A stretch of 64,000 bases of DNA, taken from positions 52,831 to 116,830 of the forward strand of contig JAKSZP010009474.1 of NCBI GenBank assembly GCA_022478985.1, given 5' to 3'. Positions 43,395 to 53,678 of the stretch are shown in pieces. Under the pieces are notes generated by a model. The model saw nothing but the letters and a program-made list of their open reading frames with translations. It ran no database searches and had not been told where the DNA came from. A program made the position numbers and the translations under genes. Positions within the stretch are counted from its first letter, which is position 1, and every line of letters starts with the position of its first letter. Origin of the DNA: Massospora cicadina (lineage: Eukaryota; Entomophthoromycota; Entomophthoromycetes; Entomophthorales; Entomophthoraceae).

Positions 43395-43790
43395 TAACTC
43401 ATGCTGAATGCCTTATAACAGATACTACCAATAAGTTAAAGCCCATGCTATGGCTGCTAACTCCTTATCATAGATGGCCCAGGATTGTTCAGTAGAGGAG
43501 AATTTTTGGGAAAAGTTAGCAACTGGATGTTCTATTCCATCATGCTCCTGAAGCAGAACAGCCCCAACTGCAATGGATGAGGCATCACATGTAACAATAT
43601 AGCGTTTGGAGGGGTCAGCGTCTTTTAGAACGGGGGCAATAAGAACATCTCTTTAATTGACTCAAAAGCCTGATTGCACTTGGGTGTCAAATGAAAGGGA
43701 ACATTCTTACCCGTGAGGGGTGAAGTGGAGCGCTAACTGGAAAAGGGATAGGGAAAATACTTTAGAAAAATGATGGTTCAAAAATAATTC
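43395..43790 (-). pseudogene. G3 RNase H domain
   Basis: On the minus strand the segment contains the DAS-type first Asp region (CDASSIAVGAVLLQEHD) and the FSSTEQSWAIYDKELAA motif with the catalytic Glu, aligning with FTSTEQAWPIYDKKLAA in G4. Frame breaks occur at the N-terminal end (about 43640-43790). Confidence 0.75.
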
Positions 43791-43798
43791 TTAATTGT

Positions 43799-44480
43799 TT
43801 ATGGTTGTTGGTGTTGGACATTTGCGGATGGCATCCAACTTGGAGGGAAGAATAGCATACCCATTTTTAGTACTAGATTTCCTAAAAAAGGTAACTTTCT
43901 CCCTATAAAACTCGCATTTGAAGGCTTGACAAACAGGCCCGCCTTGTGCAAAGCAGCCACAACCGCTTCCAAGTCTTTTGCGTGCTGTTTGGGAGTTGGG
44001 AAGTGAATCAAAATGCCATTAATATATGACTGCGCAAGTGAATTGAAAATCACCCAGCACACTATTGATCATTTGCTGAAATGTGGCCAGCATCCTTCAA
44101 CCTGAAGGGCATTTATCAAAATTGTAAAATAACTATTTTTGTTCAGTTAGCGGTAAGCCACTCTTGACTTTCCATCACCTAGATTTGGTTAAAGGCATTA
44201 CAAATATCGAGTTTAGAGAACACACAAGACTTGGCAATCACTTGACCAATAGTTTGCTCCAGGGATAAAGGGTAGGAATTGTGTACTATGATTTTATTTA
44301 AGTGTCCATAGTCCACGCAGGGGCGGAGGGAACCATCAACCTTCTTGGCAAAAATATGAGAGAAGCAACTGGTGATTTTTCTTTGATTACCATTATTTTT
44401 TAAGAACATTGTCCAACTAAGCATTGAGAGCAGCCTCCTCCTCTGCTGTGTGTGGATATAAAGGACAGTTAATATTCACC
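43799..44480 (-). pseudogene. pol: G3 reverse transcriptase
   Basis: The first piece (44179-44424) reads HIFAKKVDGSLRPCVDYGHL, then LSLEQTIGQVIAKSCVFSKL, then DICNAFNQI. The second (43799-44062) covers YINGILIHFPTPKQHAKDLE and ALHKAGLFVKP. The YxDD motif is here YING, so both catalytic aspartates are lost. The closest match in the window is G4 RT (YIDDILIHSPTPEQHSKDLE). A degraded stretch (44062-44179) covers the LMPFGLKDAPATFQ box. Confidence 0.88.
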
Positions 44481-45290
44481 AACTACACTGATGATCTAAA
44501 CCCTACGTCGAATTTAGTATGGGTGGAGATGGTCCACCTTCTCAAAATTGAAGATACTCCAATAGCACATCAATGCATCAGGAAAAACTAATGGAAGGCC
44601 TTCAGGGGAAATGAAGGAAGTGATGGAACTGTGGCCTTGAGTTTTTGTAAGGGTATAAACTAGAGTAACTCCCCTCCACTTGATCATTAGCAAATTACAA
44701 CATGTTAAACTCCAGGTGAGTTCTAAAATGTTTTCTGTGCCACCATCCTACCCCCAAAATTACTGGAAACACCAAGTTTGGAATTTCAGAGAACTGATCA
44801 CAAAAGCTAAAGTGATGAACCAAGAAAGGTACTGGCCATCAGACTAGGTATGAGGGTTGGGTGGCTGATGAAGCAACCATCACCAAGGACTTAAGTCCAG
44901 GTAAGCTCCAACTGTTGGGCTAGCTCCACTCTCATAAAATTACCCGCAGCTCAGGTATCAACCAAAGCCTCAAAGGATAAATGATGAGAACAGATGCTAA
45001 TTTTTATAGGCAATAAAAAAATAAGCGAAGCTTTGTTTATTGGTAGATTTGGTTGTCTCTGCTTTAACTGAAGAGAAAGCTAGTAAATCAGGGGGAAGGT
45101 CGGGGTCCTTTTCAGGAGTAAAGTTGGGAAGAGTAAGGGCTTGGGAACTAGATAATTCAATCTGAGCTTTTACTGATTTGTTAATAGGTGAAATAGGAAA
45201 ACACAGCTCGGGTGGGGATATTGGCTTACTTTTGATCCAGAAACAATACTGGTTCAACATGAAGAGCAAAAAAATGAGTCATTATTGGGT
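44481..45290 (-). pseudogene. G3 protease and flanking linker
   Basis: At about 44930-44985 the minus strand reads FEALVDT, stop, AAGNFM, which is the G4 active site ALLDTGAAGNFID with the Gly codon turned into TGA. The open piece above it (44997-45269) is linker (PKPISPPELCFPISP style). The rest down to the RT is degraded. Confidence 0.72.
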
Positions 45291-45299
45291 AGTCTGATC

Positions 45300-46444
45300 A
45301 CATATAATTTCCCACTTGAAAGCGTAGAGCATGGCGAAGGGAAGAATTGATGGAGGTCACAGCCTTACACATTTTTTCCACTGTCCCCATAGGGGTGGAC
45401 CAAAATTCATGATGGGCAGAGGCAGAATCCTACACTGATCTAAAATTGCTTGAAGCATATCATTAGAGAACTCAAGCGTGGGGGCCTGTTCAAAGAAGGT
45501 CGTGATTAAAGAGGCCAAGCTAGGAGCTTCGGCAATAGAGGAAAGCAATTGAGATAAACGGTCTGAACATGACAATGGGGGTTTCAAAGATGCCAATACT
45601 AATGCAACAAGCGAGTTAGAATCCCCCACATGGGCAGTGGAATGCAGAAGTCCTTGCACCCACCAACAGGAATCCCCTTCTACTGCATCCAAGAGGGCAA
45701 CAACTTGTGGGCATTGGATAGTGCAACGACATTATTAAGGGCAATAACATAATGCATTTGCATCTCAGCATGGGCGTTGAGGACTTGATTAGCAATATCT
45801 CAGGAGGGAACAGTCGGATTCCCTCCTTGAGCATAAGTGAAGGGAAGAGTAGTAATCCACGGAGCTCTGCTGCTATGAATAAGTTTCCCCAAGGTATTGC
45901 AAACACTGCTCACGAAATCAGCTACTGACCAAACAAACAACAGAAAACAAACTACTGACCGCACATTAATTTGGTAAAGGGTAATTACTGCGGTGCCAAA
46001 CTAAAAGAGAAGGGCGGAAATGGCAGAAAACAATGGCTGGTCGTTTATGTCAGGAAAAAGGCATAAGAAGTTTAGACTTGCCTGCCAGTTGGGATGCATA
46101 AGCAACCAAAGAGCAAGACAGAATGCCAGAGGAATTGCCGCTTGAATGATGTTGTATGGTGCGGGAAATTGGGTGACAAAGGCTCGTTGATGTAGGACAA
46201 GCGTGAAAAGAAACCTAGTAATGAACAAAACAGATATAACCCCAGACCCTGAGGGTCTTACTGCAGGGGGTTGCACTACTGGATTGGCTACTTTGGGATC
46301 CCCAGTGGAAGGGTTCATCACTAAAGCAGAGACTAAGGGGGCGGATCCTTGCTTGAAGGTGAGATATTTGAGGCCCTTAGGATTCCAAATTCTGATAGAG
46401 GATAGCTTTGATAACAGGATTAAATTCCCAGAAGATTTTCGCAC
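45300..46444 (-). pseudogene. gag: G3 gag, beginning inside the 5' LTR
   Basis: A 147-codon frame (46444 to 46001) crosses the LTR edge at 46047/46048. Its last part PLAFCLALWLLMHPNWQASL lies within the LTR and SAISALLF inside the element. Reading on, FLLFVWSVADFVSSVCNTLG is hydrophobic and aligns with the G4 gag start. The frame 45357-45692 has DAVEGDSCWWVQGLLHSTAH, matching DALDGDARCWVRGVLRSAAK in G4. Membrane-like segments at the N-terminus are unusual for gag. Confidence 0.6.
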
Positions 46445-47535
46445 ACTGAATCTAGTTGATTATGATAAGAGCTATTGTGATCATTAAAATGGGTAAAGCC
46501 CAGCCAGTGTAGGGGCTGATGGGCCACCAAGTTAGTGCCATCAGGACTTTTCCAAGAAGAATTGAAGTAAAATATAAAGATTGGATACTAGCAGGAATTT
46601 TATTGAAAGGTAAAGTAGAGAGAATTTATTAACAATTTTCTCACTGCGATGCAACTGATTAAATAGAGTTCAATTTGGTATTATGTCAAAGCAGGGATTG
46701 GGGCCCTCAAATTCGGCCTAACCCAGAGAGAATTTTCAGGGGAGGGGGGAAATAATTCTAACATGAACTGACATCAAATTATTTGGTGGAAGGCTGAGTA
46801 GCTATCAGTTCAACTGCGAATGTCTGAACTGATGCTCTACTGTGTTTGTGTCAGTTAACGTGATGGCGTCTGGCTTATGGGCAGCGGGAATCCCCCAGGG
46901 CCAACCCACATAGGGGCGGTCCCAATGAGTCAGAAACTGGTTTAGGATGGCTGACCCACCTGTGCCTGGTCGCTGGGGCGTTCATTCGGCCAAATGGGTT
47001 ATGTCTGGCTCCAATCCTGATTCTCAAAATGGTGGTTTCAAATTATTGGCAACAGTCCCGAAAGGTGATACTGCTAATTGGGGATTATCCTTTCCAATTT
47101 TGAAGTGATTTGGGGTTGGCAATCTACTGCTTGATGGCTTGATGTCATCAGCAATTCCGCCTGAGAGTTCGCTCCTTGTCCTTTTTGACTATTAGTTTTT
47201 CACATGTCATGCTTTATTCCCAATGATTTTTGACATTTCCACTTTGATTCTGAGGATTTAGTGCTATCAGCTTTATAAAATCCCTCCTGCTCATGGGGAA
47301 GATGGTTACTGATGATCTCAGCACAGATTTCCTCAATTTAGCAGACAAGTTTGGAAGTAAGTGAGGGAACCAGGAGAGGAATCTTCAGAGGAAGGGCTGT
47401 TAGCCAACGCTTGTCTACTTCATGAGTGAGCTCACCATGGGTGATGAGGGGTATAACCGCCATTTTCAGACCCTTCTTATCTGGAAATGGGAAAATCGCC
47501 CGATTTATGCAAAGGCGATGTTCCCTGGACTTACA
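46048..47535 (-). repeat. 5' LTR of G3
   Basis: 1488 bp, with TGTCAGG at the left end and GGACTTACA at the right, so TG...CA on the minus strand. AATAAA on the minus strand (46598-46603) probably marks the polyadenylation site. That gives a U5 of about 540 bp, which contains an open frame. It aligns with the split LTR at 28359-28789 and 35248-36310. Confidence 0.9.
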
Positions 47536-47540
47536 GTGGG

Positions 47541-48200
47541 TAAAGGTTGTAATTAATGGGAAAGAATCTTGGGGTTTGTTGTCAAAGTGCTGGATGCCTG
47601 CCTGATCTGTAAGAAGCATTTCAGCTACAAACCTAAATATCAGTAACAACACACTACGCCTCAACAACCATTTTATACAATAAGCTTGGACGTGGTAGGT
47701 CCACTACCTCAGAGTATCAGCAGAAATTTCTATATCCTGGTAGGCATTGTTTATTTACCAAATGGGTTGAAGCTGTTGCTCTTACCGCTCAGACCAAAAG
47801 CTACTCCACCTTCCTCCTTTAAAATATATTCACCCACTTTGTTGTTCCCAGGTCCTACTGTGTGACAATGGAAAGAATTTCACCTCAAGTTTAGTAAAGA
47901 TTTTGGCTACTTCCATGGGGACGCAGCTACTTTCTTGGCTCCCTACAACCCTTCCATGAATGGTACTGTGGAAAGAGAAAATGGAACCCTGGTTTCCATA
48001 TTACAAAAGATGGCCAGCTCAGTTCCCCTACACTGGGATCAAATCTTACCTAGTACCTCATGGCCTACTATATCAGCTACCTCAAATCACTTAAAATGTC
48101 TCCCTTCCACATATTATATAGTAAGTAACCAGGAAAATCGGACCTGCTAGTAAAAGATGTCTTCTCCAGTAGGAAATAAGATCCTGAAAAGATTGTCTCA
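47541..48200 (+). pseudogene. G1 integrase core
   Basis: Resumes G1 after G3. LDACLICKKHFSYKP completes the zinc-binding C-X2-C. TISLDVVGPLPQSISRNFYI carries the first catalytic Asp, LLCDNGKNFTSSLV-like sequence the second (about 47855-47885), and APYNPSMNGTVERENGTLVS (47938-47995) the catalytic Glu in NGTVERE. The 71-codon frame 47935-48150 is the best-preserved piece. Multiple frame breaks are present. Confidence 0.85.
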
Positions 48201-48511
48201 ACACATCATCCATCTGTAGTCCAATGCCATGACTAACCTAGCTAAAACAGTAACTAAAGAAGGGGTAGCTGCAAATGTGCATATGAAGCCTCATTCCTTT
48301 CTTTCATGTGTTGGTCTTGGTATTGTGTTATCAAAACTGTATCACTACCAGAAATTGAGAATCTCAGGTCTATTTGGGAAGACCGTTTTGTAGTCACTTA
48401 TAAGCAAGTAAGTGATAATTACAAAAATCTTTGCTTCATGAGTGACTGTTAATCAGTTCATGGCTAGTTCTTGCAGCCTTATTCTCCCCCTAACAATTTT
48501 TATTGGGGTGA
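48201..48511 (+). other. G1 3' end before the LTR
   Basis: Degraded integrase C-terminus, with no chromodomain recognised. It ends in TATTGGGGTGA just before the LTR, a weak polypurine tract. Confidence 0.45.
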
Positions 48512-49063
48512 AGTCGGACAATTACAAGCCTATGCATAACTAAGAGTAGTTCATAGGCGATAATGTAAACATTGGCCAAAAGACCAGGTCAATTCCTGTT
48601 AAAACCCATCAAATTAGGGTAACATTTTTACCAATACTAATCAGGCAAATAGCTCAAGTTCTGGTAGTCAAATTGCCCCAACTATGCAGCAAAATCAGGG
48701 TGTTCCATCAGTAGTTCTAACCAATCCCACTTTATTTTAATTTAAGCACTTATGTCATGGACACCCCCTTTTATAGCCTTGAAGGGTCCCTCAAAATGCA
48801 ACTATTTTCCACCAAGGTGATTGGCTAAAATATAAACAATCTTCGCCTCAAGGATATGTCATACCTACTTTTAATTTTCAATCAGCCATTCTGTCAAAGT
48901 GAGCTTAGATTTGAGAGCTCAAATAGGTCAAATATCCATAATTCTAAATTAGGCTCGAAATTGGTATTTAAATAATGCTTTTATTGGTCTTAGCCTAAAC
49001 TTAATTTAAATACTAAGCAGTAAGATTGTAACAGGGTTCTCTTTTTCCCCATCGCCACTTCTA
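48512..49063 (+). repeat. 3' LTR of G1
   Basis: Partner of 8064-8620 over about 550 bp, with many scattered substitutions and indels. GACACCCCCTTTTATA is shared by both. Confidence 0.75.
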
Positions 49064-49429
49064 ATCGATATATATAGATGGATGTTGGCATATATAATTG
49101 AGATTTATGGACTCCAAAGACTTTTCTCACTTGTTGCAAACACTAATTGCAATAAATTCAATTAAAGACCAGGTAAGTTTTATAATCTCTTCAAGGATAT
49201 TAGTGTGCACTCAATGTTGAGTAGCAGTTGGGATAGCAAATAAAGGGCACAGGATCAGGCTCCTCACCATCCAAAGTTCATAAACACCTGACAACACTGG
49301 CGGCTTAGATAAATAAAAATTAGGTAGTAAGTATTTCCCCAGAAATTTTAGCCTATCATGCAAAATGCAACCAGTTCATCAAAATTTCCGCATTCCAAAT
49401 CCTGTCATCAGTGGAGCATGGGGTTCAAG

Positions 49430-50221
49430 TTTTCCTGTATAATATTCATTTGGCGCTTTTGGAAAATTTCTGTTGATATGTGCAAAAATATTTCCTGGAT
49501 GCAGAATATGTTGCACCACACTCCATGACTTACAGTTGGTTGAATCTTTGGTTTGAAACTATTGAAGCAGCGGACAAAGCTGCACAGGTGCATGTGGTGG
49601 TAGACCTCACATATGGTTAATGGGTGGTTAAGATGAAATGCACTCGGTGGTTCAAAATAAAAACAAATTTTGTAACCTTTGACTTTCTCCAACAATAATA
49701 AAGCGCACAGTTCTGGAGAACTACCTCATGGATGGGTTTAAGAGCTATAAGGACTTCACTCCTTCATAATGCAACGCTTTACACTTATGCCAGAACTGTA
49801 CATGGGCAAATTGAATACAGTGATCACCCCATCCGCAGTTATAGCAGAAGATTTGACCCAAATCTCCCACACCACAGTTGTGCTTGATGATAGGCAGGAT
49901 TCCCGCACGTTCTACATCACAGTGGATAGCACGCCCCCTATCTGCACCTTTTGTTGCTCCTTTTGCCATTAAGAGCACACATGCCCCTCCAGAGAGGGCA
50001 TCACGCAAAACGAAATCCTCTTCAATGCAATGGGGAGTGCAGACTCCCATTTTGAATTGGCTATTGACACCAACGCCACCTATCCGTGTAGCTTCCAAGG
50101 GTGTTACATTCATGTCAAAACTGTGTCCTCACATGAGCACAAGAAAGCCAAACTGGCCCACAGAGCAGTGGCCAAGGCAGCAGCTATGGCCACGTCCGTG
50201 ATCCCACGTGCCCAGGCTTAG
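49430..50221 (+). pseudogene. LA3 ORF1
   Basis: Broken frames read VAPHSMTYSWLNLWFETIEA (near 49510), then after a gap ITPSAVIAEDLTQISHTTVV and FYITVDSTPPICTFCCSFCH, a knuckle with a stop in the middle (CTFCCSFCH, stop, EHTC, about 49943-49984). Then NAMGSADSHFELAID and the Lys/Ala-rich end (EHKKAKLAHRAVAKAAA). Confidence 0.75.
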
Positions 50222-50589
50222 ATGACATTGAGTCATTTACTGCTGAAGCAGTTTGAGAATCTTATCACCAATTATATTGGGCCAATCAGCCTGAGGACCA
50301 GATAGGTGTTTCAGATTTACATGAGTAAAATTAACAAGCCTCAATCAAAACTAATTCTACCACCCATTTTCCTCCTAAATTTTTGTTGACATGCAAAGAT
50401 GCACTGCACGAGCATAGCAATTTAAAATTTTAAACAAAACAAACAAAAAGCCAAAACCACATCAAAGCAAAGGAATCCCTTAATCCCCATATCTAGTGCA
50501 AAATAAATGGTTTACTAATGCTGCTGATAAAGTGCCAAAGGAAGGCCAGGGGCCTTCCCATAGCTCCTAAGGTGCGATGGGGGAGCCTT

Positions 50590-51250
50590 CACAATAGGGA
50601 TGTTATAAATTGCTAGATTCAAGGTATCACAGTCCAAGGCTAGAAAACTGAGTAATTAAAAATTAATTTGCCAGTGGACATCCTGGCCTTTCAGGAAACC
50701 CCAATGTCCACACGGTGCTGAGGACATATGGGAAACCAAGCTACTCCCCTCCCTTTCCTTTTGGTCACCACAATGTGGAATGCTTATATGCGCAACCGGT
50801 AGTTTCAAGTTTTTTTCTAAAATTTTTACCTCAATGGCCATGAGCTTGTAGTGTCATTTTTTGTGGGATGACGAAGTGCATGTTATCTGAAATATTTACG
50901 CACTGACCTATGCACAGGCTTGCTGGGTTCTCTTTCGTCACAACTCCCTCCCACTTCCACCTGATCTATTTTTAGTGGGCAACTTGAACTGCTGGACCAA
51001 CCCACCCACCGACCACTGGCCTTTTACGCCTACCCCCCCACAGGAGCACGTCAAACAATGCATTCTAAAAGCCAATTCTAGGCTTGCTGATACCTTCCCA
51101 AACATTGCTGCTGCTCTCAACATGTCCCATCCCCAAGTGCACAATGGTAGCTTAGGTCTATGTCCCACATTGACCTTATTCTTACCTCATTGAACTTTTG
51201 GTCTTATGTTGCACACTTTATGATGACAAACATCAATTTCTCTTATCTCT
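50590..51250 (+). pseudogene. LA3 endonuclease, degraded
   Basis: VDILAFQETPMSTR near 50680 keeps the catalytic Glu region, and LVGNLNCWTNPPTDHWPF (about 50965-51030) the GDMNCW block with Asp changed to Asn. The terminal SDH motif is not legible. Confidence 0.65.
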
Positions 51251-51459
51251 TGGTGTCAATTCCCTTCTCTTTTGCAAACCAGCAGCTAAGGTGCTAAAGT
51301 AGTGCTAACTTTGTCCAGCCGAGATCATGTCACCCAGTCTTGTCTCATGGGTGGACACTGAAATTTAAGCACTGTAGTTTGCCACACCGTTCTGTGTGAA
51401 CCCACTTACTATCCGGTCAACCTTCAAAGCAAACACCATTCTCCAGGAACGCCACCTCT

Positions 51460-52059
51460 AATTGTGTCACTCTTGGGCTGACTCAGCAGTCATTAAGTAC
51501 ACGCTTCCAGAAGTGGACCACCTTGAGCCTAATGTCCCTGCTGCAGGCTACAGACAAGCTTGGGGTCACAAGTGGGCAGAAGTGTCCATTCGCCTCAACG
51601 CACTAGTAAGGCAGCAAGAACATCACGTTTGTGTACAGTACAAAGCAAAAAAATATTATGGCGGGTAAATCTCTGCTTATTTTTTCTGAAAATCCTTCAT
51701 ACTGCGACAGAGCTTGGCTTGCACACAGGTGAGGCAGCTGGACCACTTCATTGCAGAAACTCCAGCTGAAGAGGAAATCAAAGTTCAAAACTATTACTTC
51801 AAATTGTACTAATCTGACCAGTTGAACTGGATAAAATTGAAGAATCTCTTGATAGCGCACATATCCGTACCATTTCCTGTTACCTGGAGTTGATGAATTT
51901 AATCACTTGTGACGAACTCTGGTATGCCATTTGCGGTGCACTTCACAGGAAATGACCCAGGTCCAGATGGAATTGCATATGAGTTTTAAAAATGATATTT
52001 CAACTATTTCTCCTCTTTGTTGCTAGCCTCAATGAACCAGTTATAGGAAACGCGCCTCC
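51460..52059 (+). pseudogene. LA3 linker and RT start, cut by G4
   Basis: Linker pieces EVDHLEPNVPAAGYRQAWGH and RLNALVRQQEHHVCVQYKAK match LA1. The RT begins near 51905 and 51955 reads PGPDGIAYEF, the fingers block. At 52059 the sequence breaks in CGCGCCTCC, the G4 target site. Confidence 0.78.
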
Positions 52060-53678
52060 TGTAAGTCTTGAGGACCAGCCCTAAAACTGGATAGGAGCAG
52101 AATCCCTTTCGAACCAAAAGGGGGCCAAAGGCACAAGTGGACCCCCTGTTGCATTTGAGCGACCTGACGCACGAGATTAATGAGCACTGGGTAAATGCCC
52201 TTCCACCTAGAGATATCAAAATATCTCCCCTCCCCCCTCCCCAACCCTGATAAAATTAATAGAGGGAACCTGACAGGAGATCATGAAGGCCAGAGGCCTT
52301 GGGCGGGCCACTGGGAACCCCACTAAACAGGGAAAATTTACCAAAATATTGAAGAAACTGCCAGTGCAAGTATCTGAGCCTGGCCTGCAGATTCCATGCT
52401 AACGGAGCTGGTCTGGACTGGTCAGGTACAAGAATTGGATCAAAACTCTATTCAGTTTTGAACCAGGCCACCAGTGACTCAGACCAGTTGCCCCCACCCC
52501 TCAGAAGGGATCTGAGAAGCTCAGATCACATAGACAACCAAATTGAGAGTTTGGACCAGGTTGTGGACAACTGAGCACCAAGGCCACAGCCCTCCAGGAT
52601 GAATCTGGGATATTAAACCACTTGAGCTGCCTGACTTGAATGGTCAAGGCATGGATCAGTACCATTGACCTGGTCTGGCCCCAAAAATTTGGGAAAAACA
52701 GCAAGAGGTTTTTGATTTTTGCCAAGATTTTGTTAACCATCCATCCATCCACTCCACCACCTGCCAGCCAACCAAACCCCATCGCCAATCCCCAACTACC
52801 CAATACTTAAGGAAACTGCTCTGTCAATTGGCAGTTGTCAGTTCATATTCTATTCTCCTCACACTTTGTACCAAAATAAAGTCATTTACCCAAAATGCCT
52901 TGTCGTGGACTCCGCCTGTTGGTTTTTTCTATTCAAAATTCTGCACATTGATCAGAAAAAGTGCGCCGCCACTCAAATAAATATCATGATGATCTCTGAA
53001 TGGGTCATCCGGTTGCCTGACCCCAACATGCAGCGGTGGATCATATACACAATGAACCTCCTTGCTCTCGAGGATGGATTCAACTCTCCATCCTTTTTTG
53101 CATATCCGTTAAATGCAAACCCATCCGTTTGCTTCACCAATGGGCTTTCCAAGTGTGCTCCCCTATCGGAGCAGCCTCAGGGCGCCCCCACCTCAATGCC
53201 CACAAGCTCAGCCCCCACGCCTGGCTCGTCCACCATTGAACCCACCCATCTAAGGGCCCCTGAGTACTCCAACCAAGGGGAACTCAGCCCCCAATTCTTC
53301 TCTTAGCCCATTTTCCCCTCTGACAGCATTCCTGTTTGCGCGGTGGGTCTTGTGCCACCCCTCTCTGGCGCACAGACTCACCTACCCATACCTGAAGGCC
53401 AGTAACCGCGCACCCTGGAGGAGTCATTGTCCTCCCCGCCTCTCCCACCCTTAGGGTTGTCCCTGCAAGACTCGCGGTTGCCCCCATTGCAACCATCTGG
53501 TTTGCCTTGGGGGCCTTTGGTACATTTATAAACATTTACTTTCCTCACATCCCTACTAGATCCCCCCTTCTTCTAGTCACATGGACCTCTGTGCCCTTGG
53601 CACTCTGGGCTCTCCACTGGGTGCTCACACACCCTGACTGGGAGCCCAGTATAATTCTTATCAGCCGTTTCCATGACA
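52060..53678 (+). repeat. 5' LTR of G4
   Basis: 1619 bp. AATAAA (52875-52880) is the likely polyadenylation signal, placing R/U5 after it. The U5 part (about 52900-53678) holds a 146-codon frame (52866-53306) and, in another frame, a hydrophobic stretch with SVPLALWALHWVLTHPDWEP (53588-53647) that matches the G3 LTR. A short CCAT repeat lies near 52740. Confidence 0.96.
52866..53306 (+). CDS. Open frame in the U5 of the G4 5' LTR
   Basis: A 146-codon frame with internal ATGs just after the AATAAA. It starts MYQNKVIYPKCLVVDSACWF; the part MISEWVIRLPDPNMQRWIIY onward is likely the real coding portion. Its end is Pro/Thr/Ser-rich (PTSMPTSSAPTPGSSTIEPT). The matching part of the 3' LTR is disrupted by small indels. 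It may be the N-terminus of gag, continued by other frames to 53678 and beyond, because the related G3 LTR encodes similar sequence. It could also be a chance frame. Confidence 0.4.
   Translation: MYQNKVIYPKCLVVDSACWFFLFKILHIDQKKCAATQINIMMISEWVIRLPDPNMQRWIIYTMNLLALEDGFNSPSFFAYPLNANPSVCFTNGLSKCAPLSEQPQGAPTSMPTSSAPTPGSSTIEPTHLRAPEYSNQGELSPQFFS

Larger units (their letters stand above)
28359..47535 (-). mobile_element. G3: chromovirus-type gypsy in G1, split by LB1 and LA2
   Basis: LTRs: 46048-47535 (5', 1488 bp) and 28359-28789 plus 35248-36310 (3', about 1494 bp once LB1 is removed). The target duplication is GTTGG (28354-28358) against GTGGG (47536-47540), one mismatch. Minus-strand order is gag, protease, RT, RNase H, integrase, chromodomain. 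On the minus strand AAAAGGAAAGGG precedes the 3' LTR, the same tract as in G4, and both LTRs begin TGTAAGTC, so G3 and G4 are related families. It is inactive: many stops, plus LB1 in the LTR and LA2 in the integrase. Confidence 0.88.
8064..49063 (+). mobile_element. G1: outer Ty3/gypsy element, split by nested insertions
   Basis: Two related LTRs (8064-8620 and 48512-49063) bracket gypsy coding pieces that fall in the right order once the inserts are removed: gag (about 10560-11750), protease region (about 11810-12464), RT (about 26950-27540), RNase H (about 27640-28130), integrase zinc-binding part (about 28300-28358 continuing at 47541) and integrase core (to about 48200). Removing HC1, LA1 and G3 leaves about 6.3 kb, a normal gypsy length. 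G1 is the oldest layer of the nest: its LTRs have many substitutions and the coding pieces many stops. No 5-bp target duplication could be recognised at its outer ends. Confidence 0.8.

Noticed and set aside
52501..52803. 100-codon minus-strand frame in both G4 LTRs (also 58742-59044)
   Set aside because: Long only because the two LTRs are near-identical; no domain, and it lies in the U3 antisense to transcription.
53284..53535. 83-codon minus-strand frame repeated in both G4 LTRs (also 59539-59772)
   Set aside because: Both copies are the same recent LTR sequence, so the repetition is not evidence of selection, and the peptide is low-complexity. It is antisense to the hydrophobic block shared with G3.
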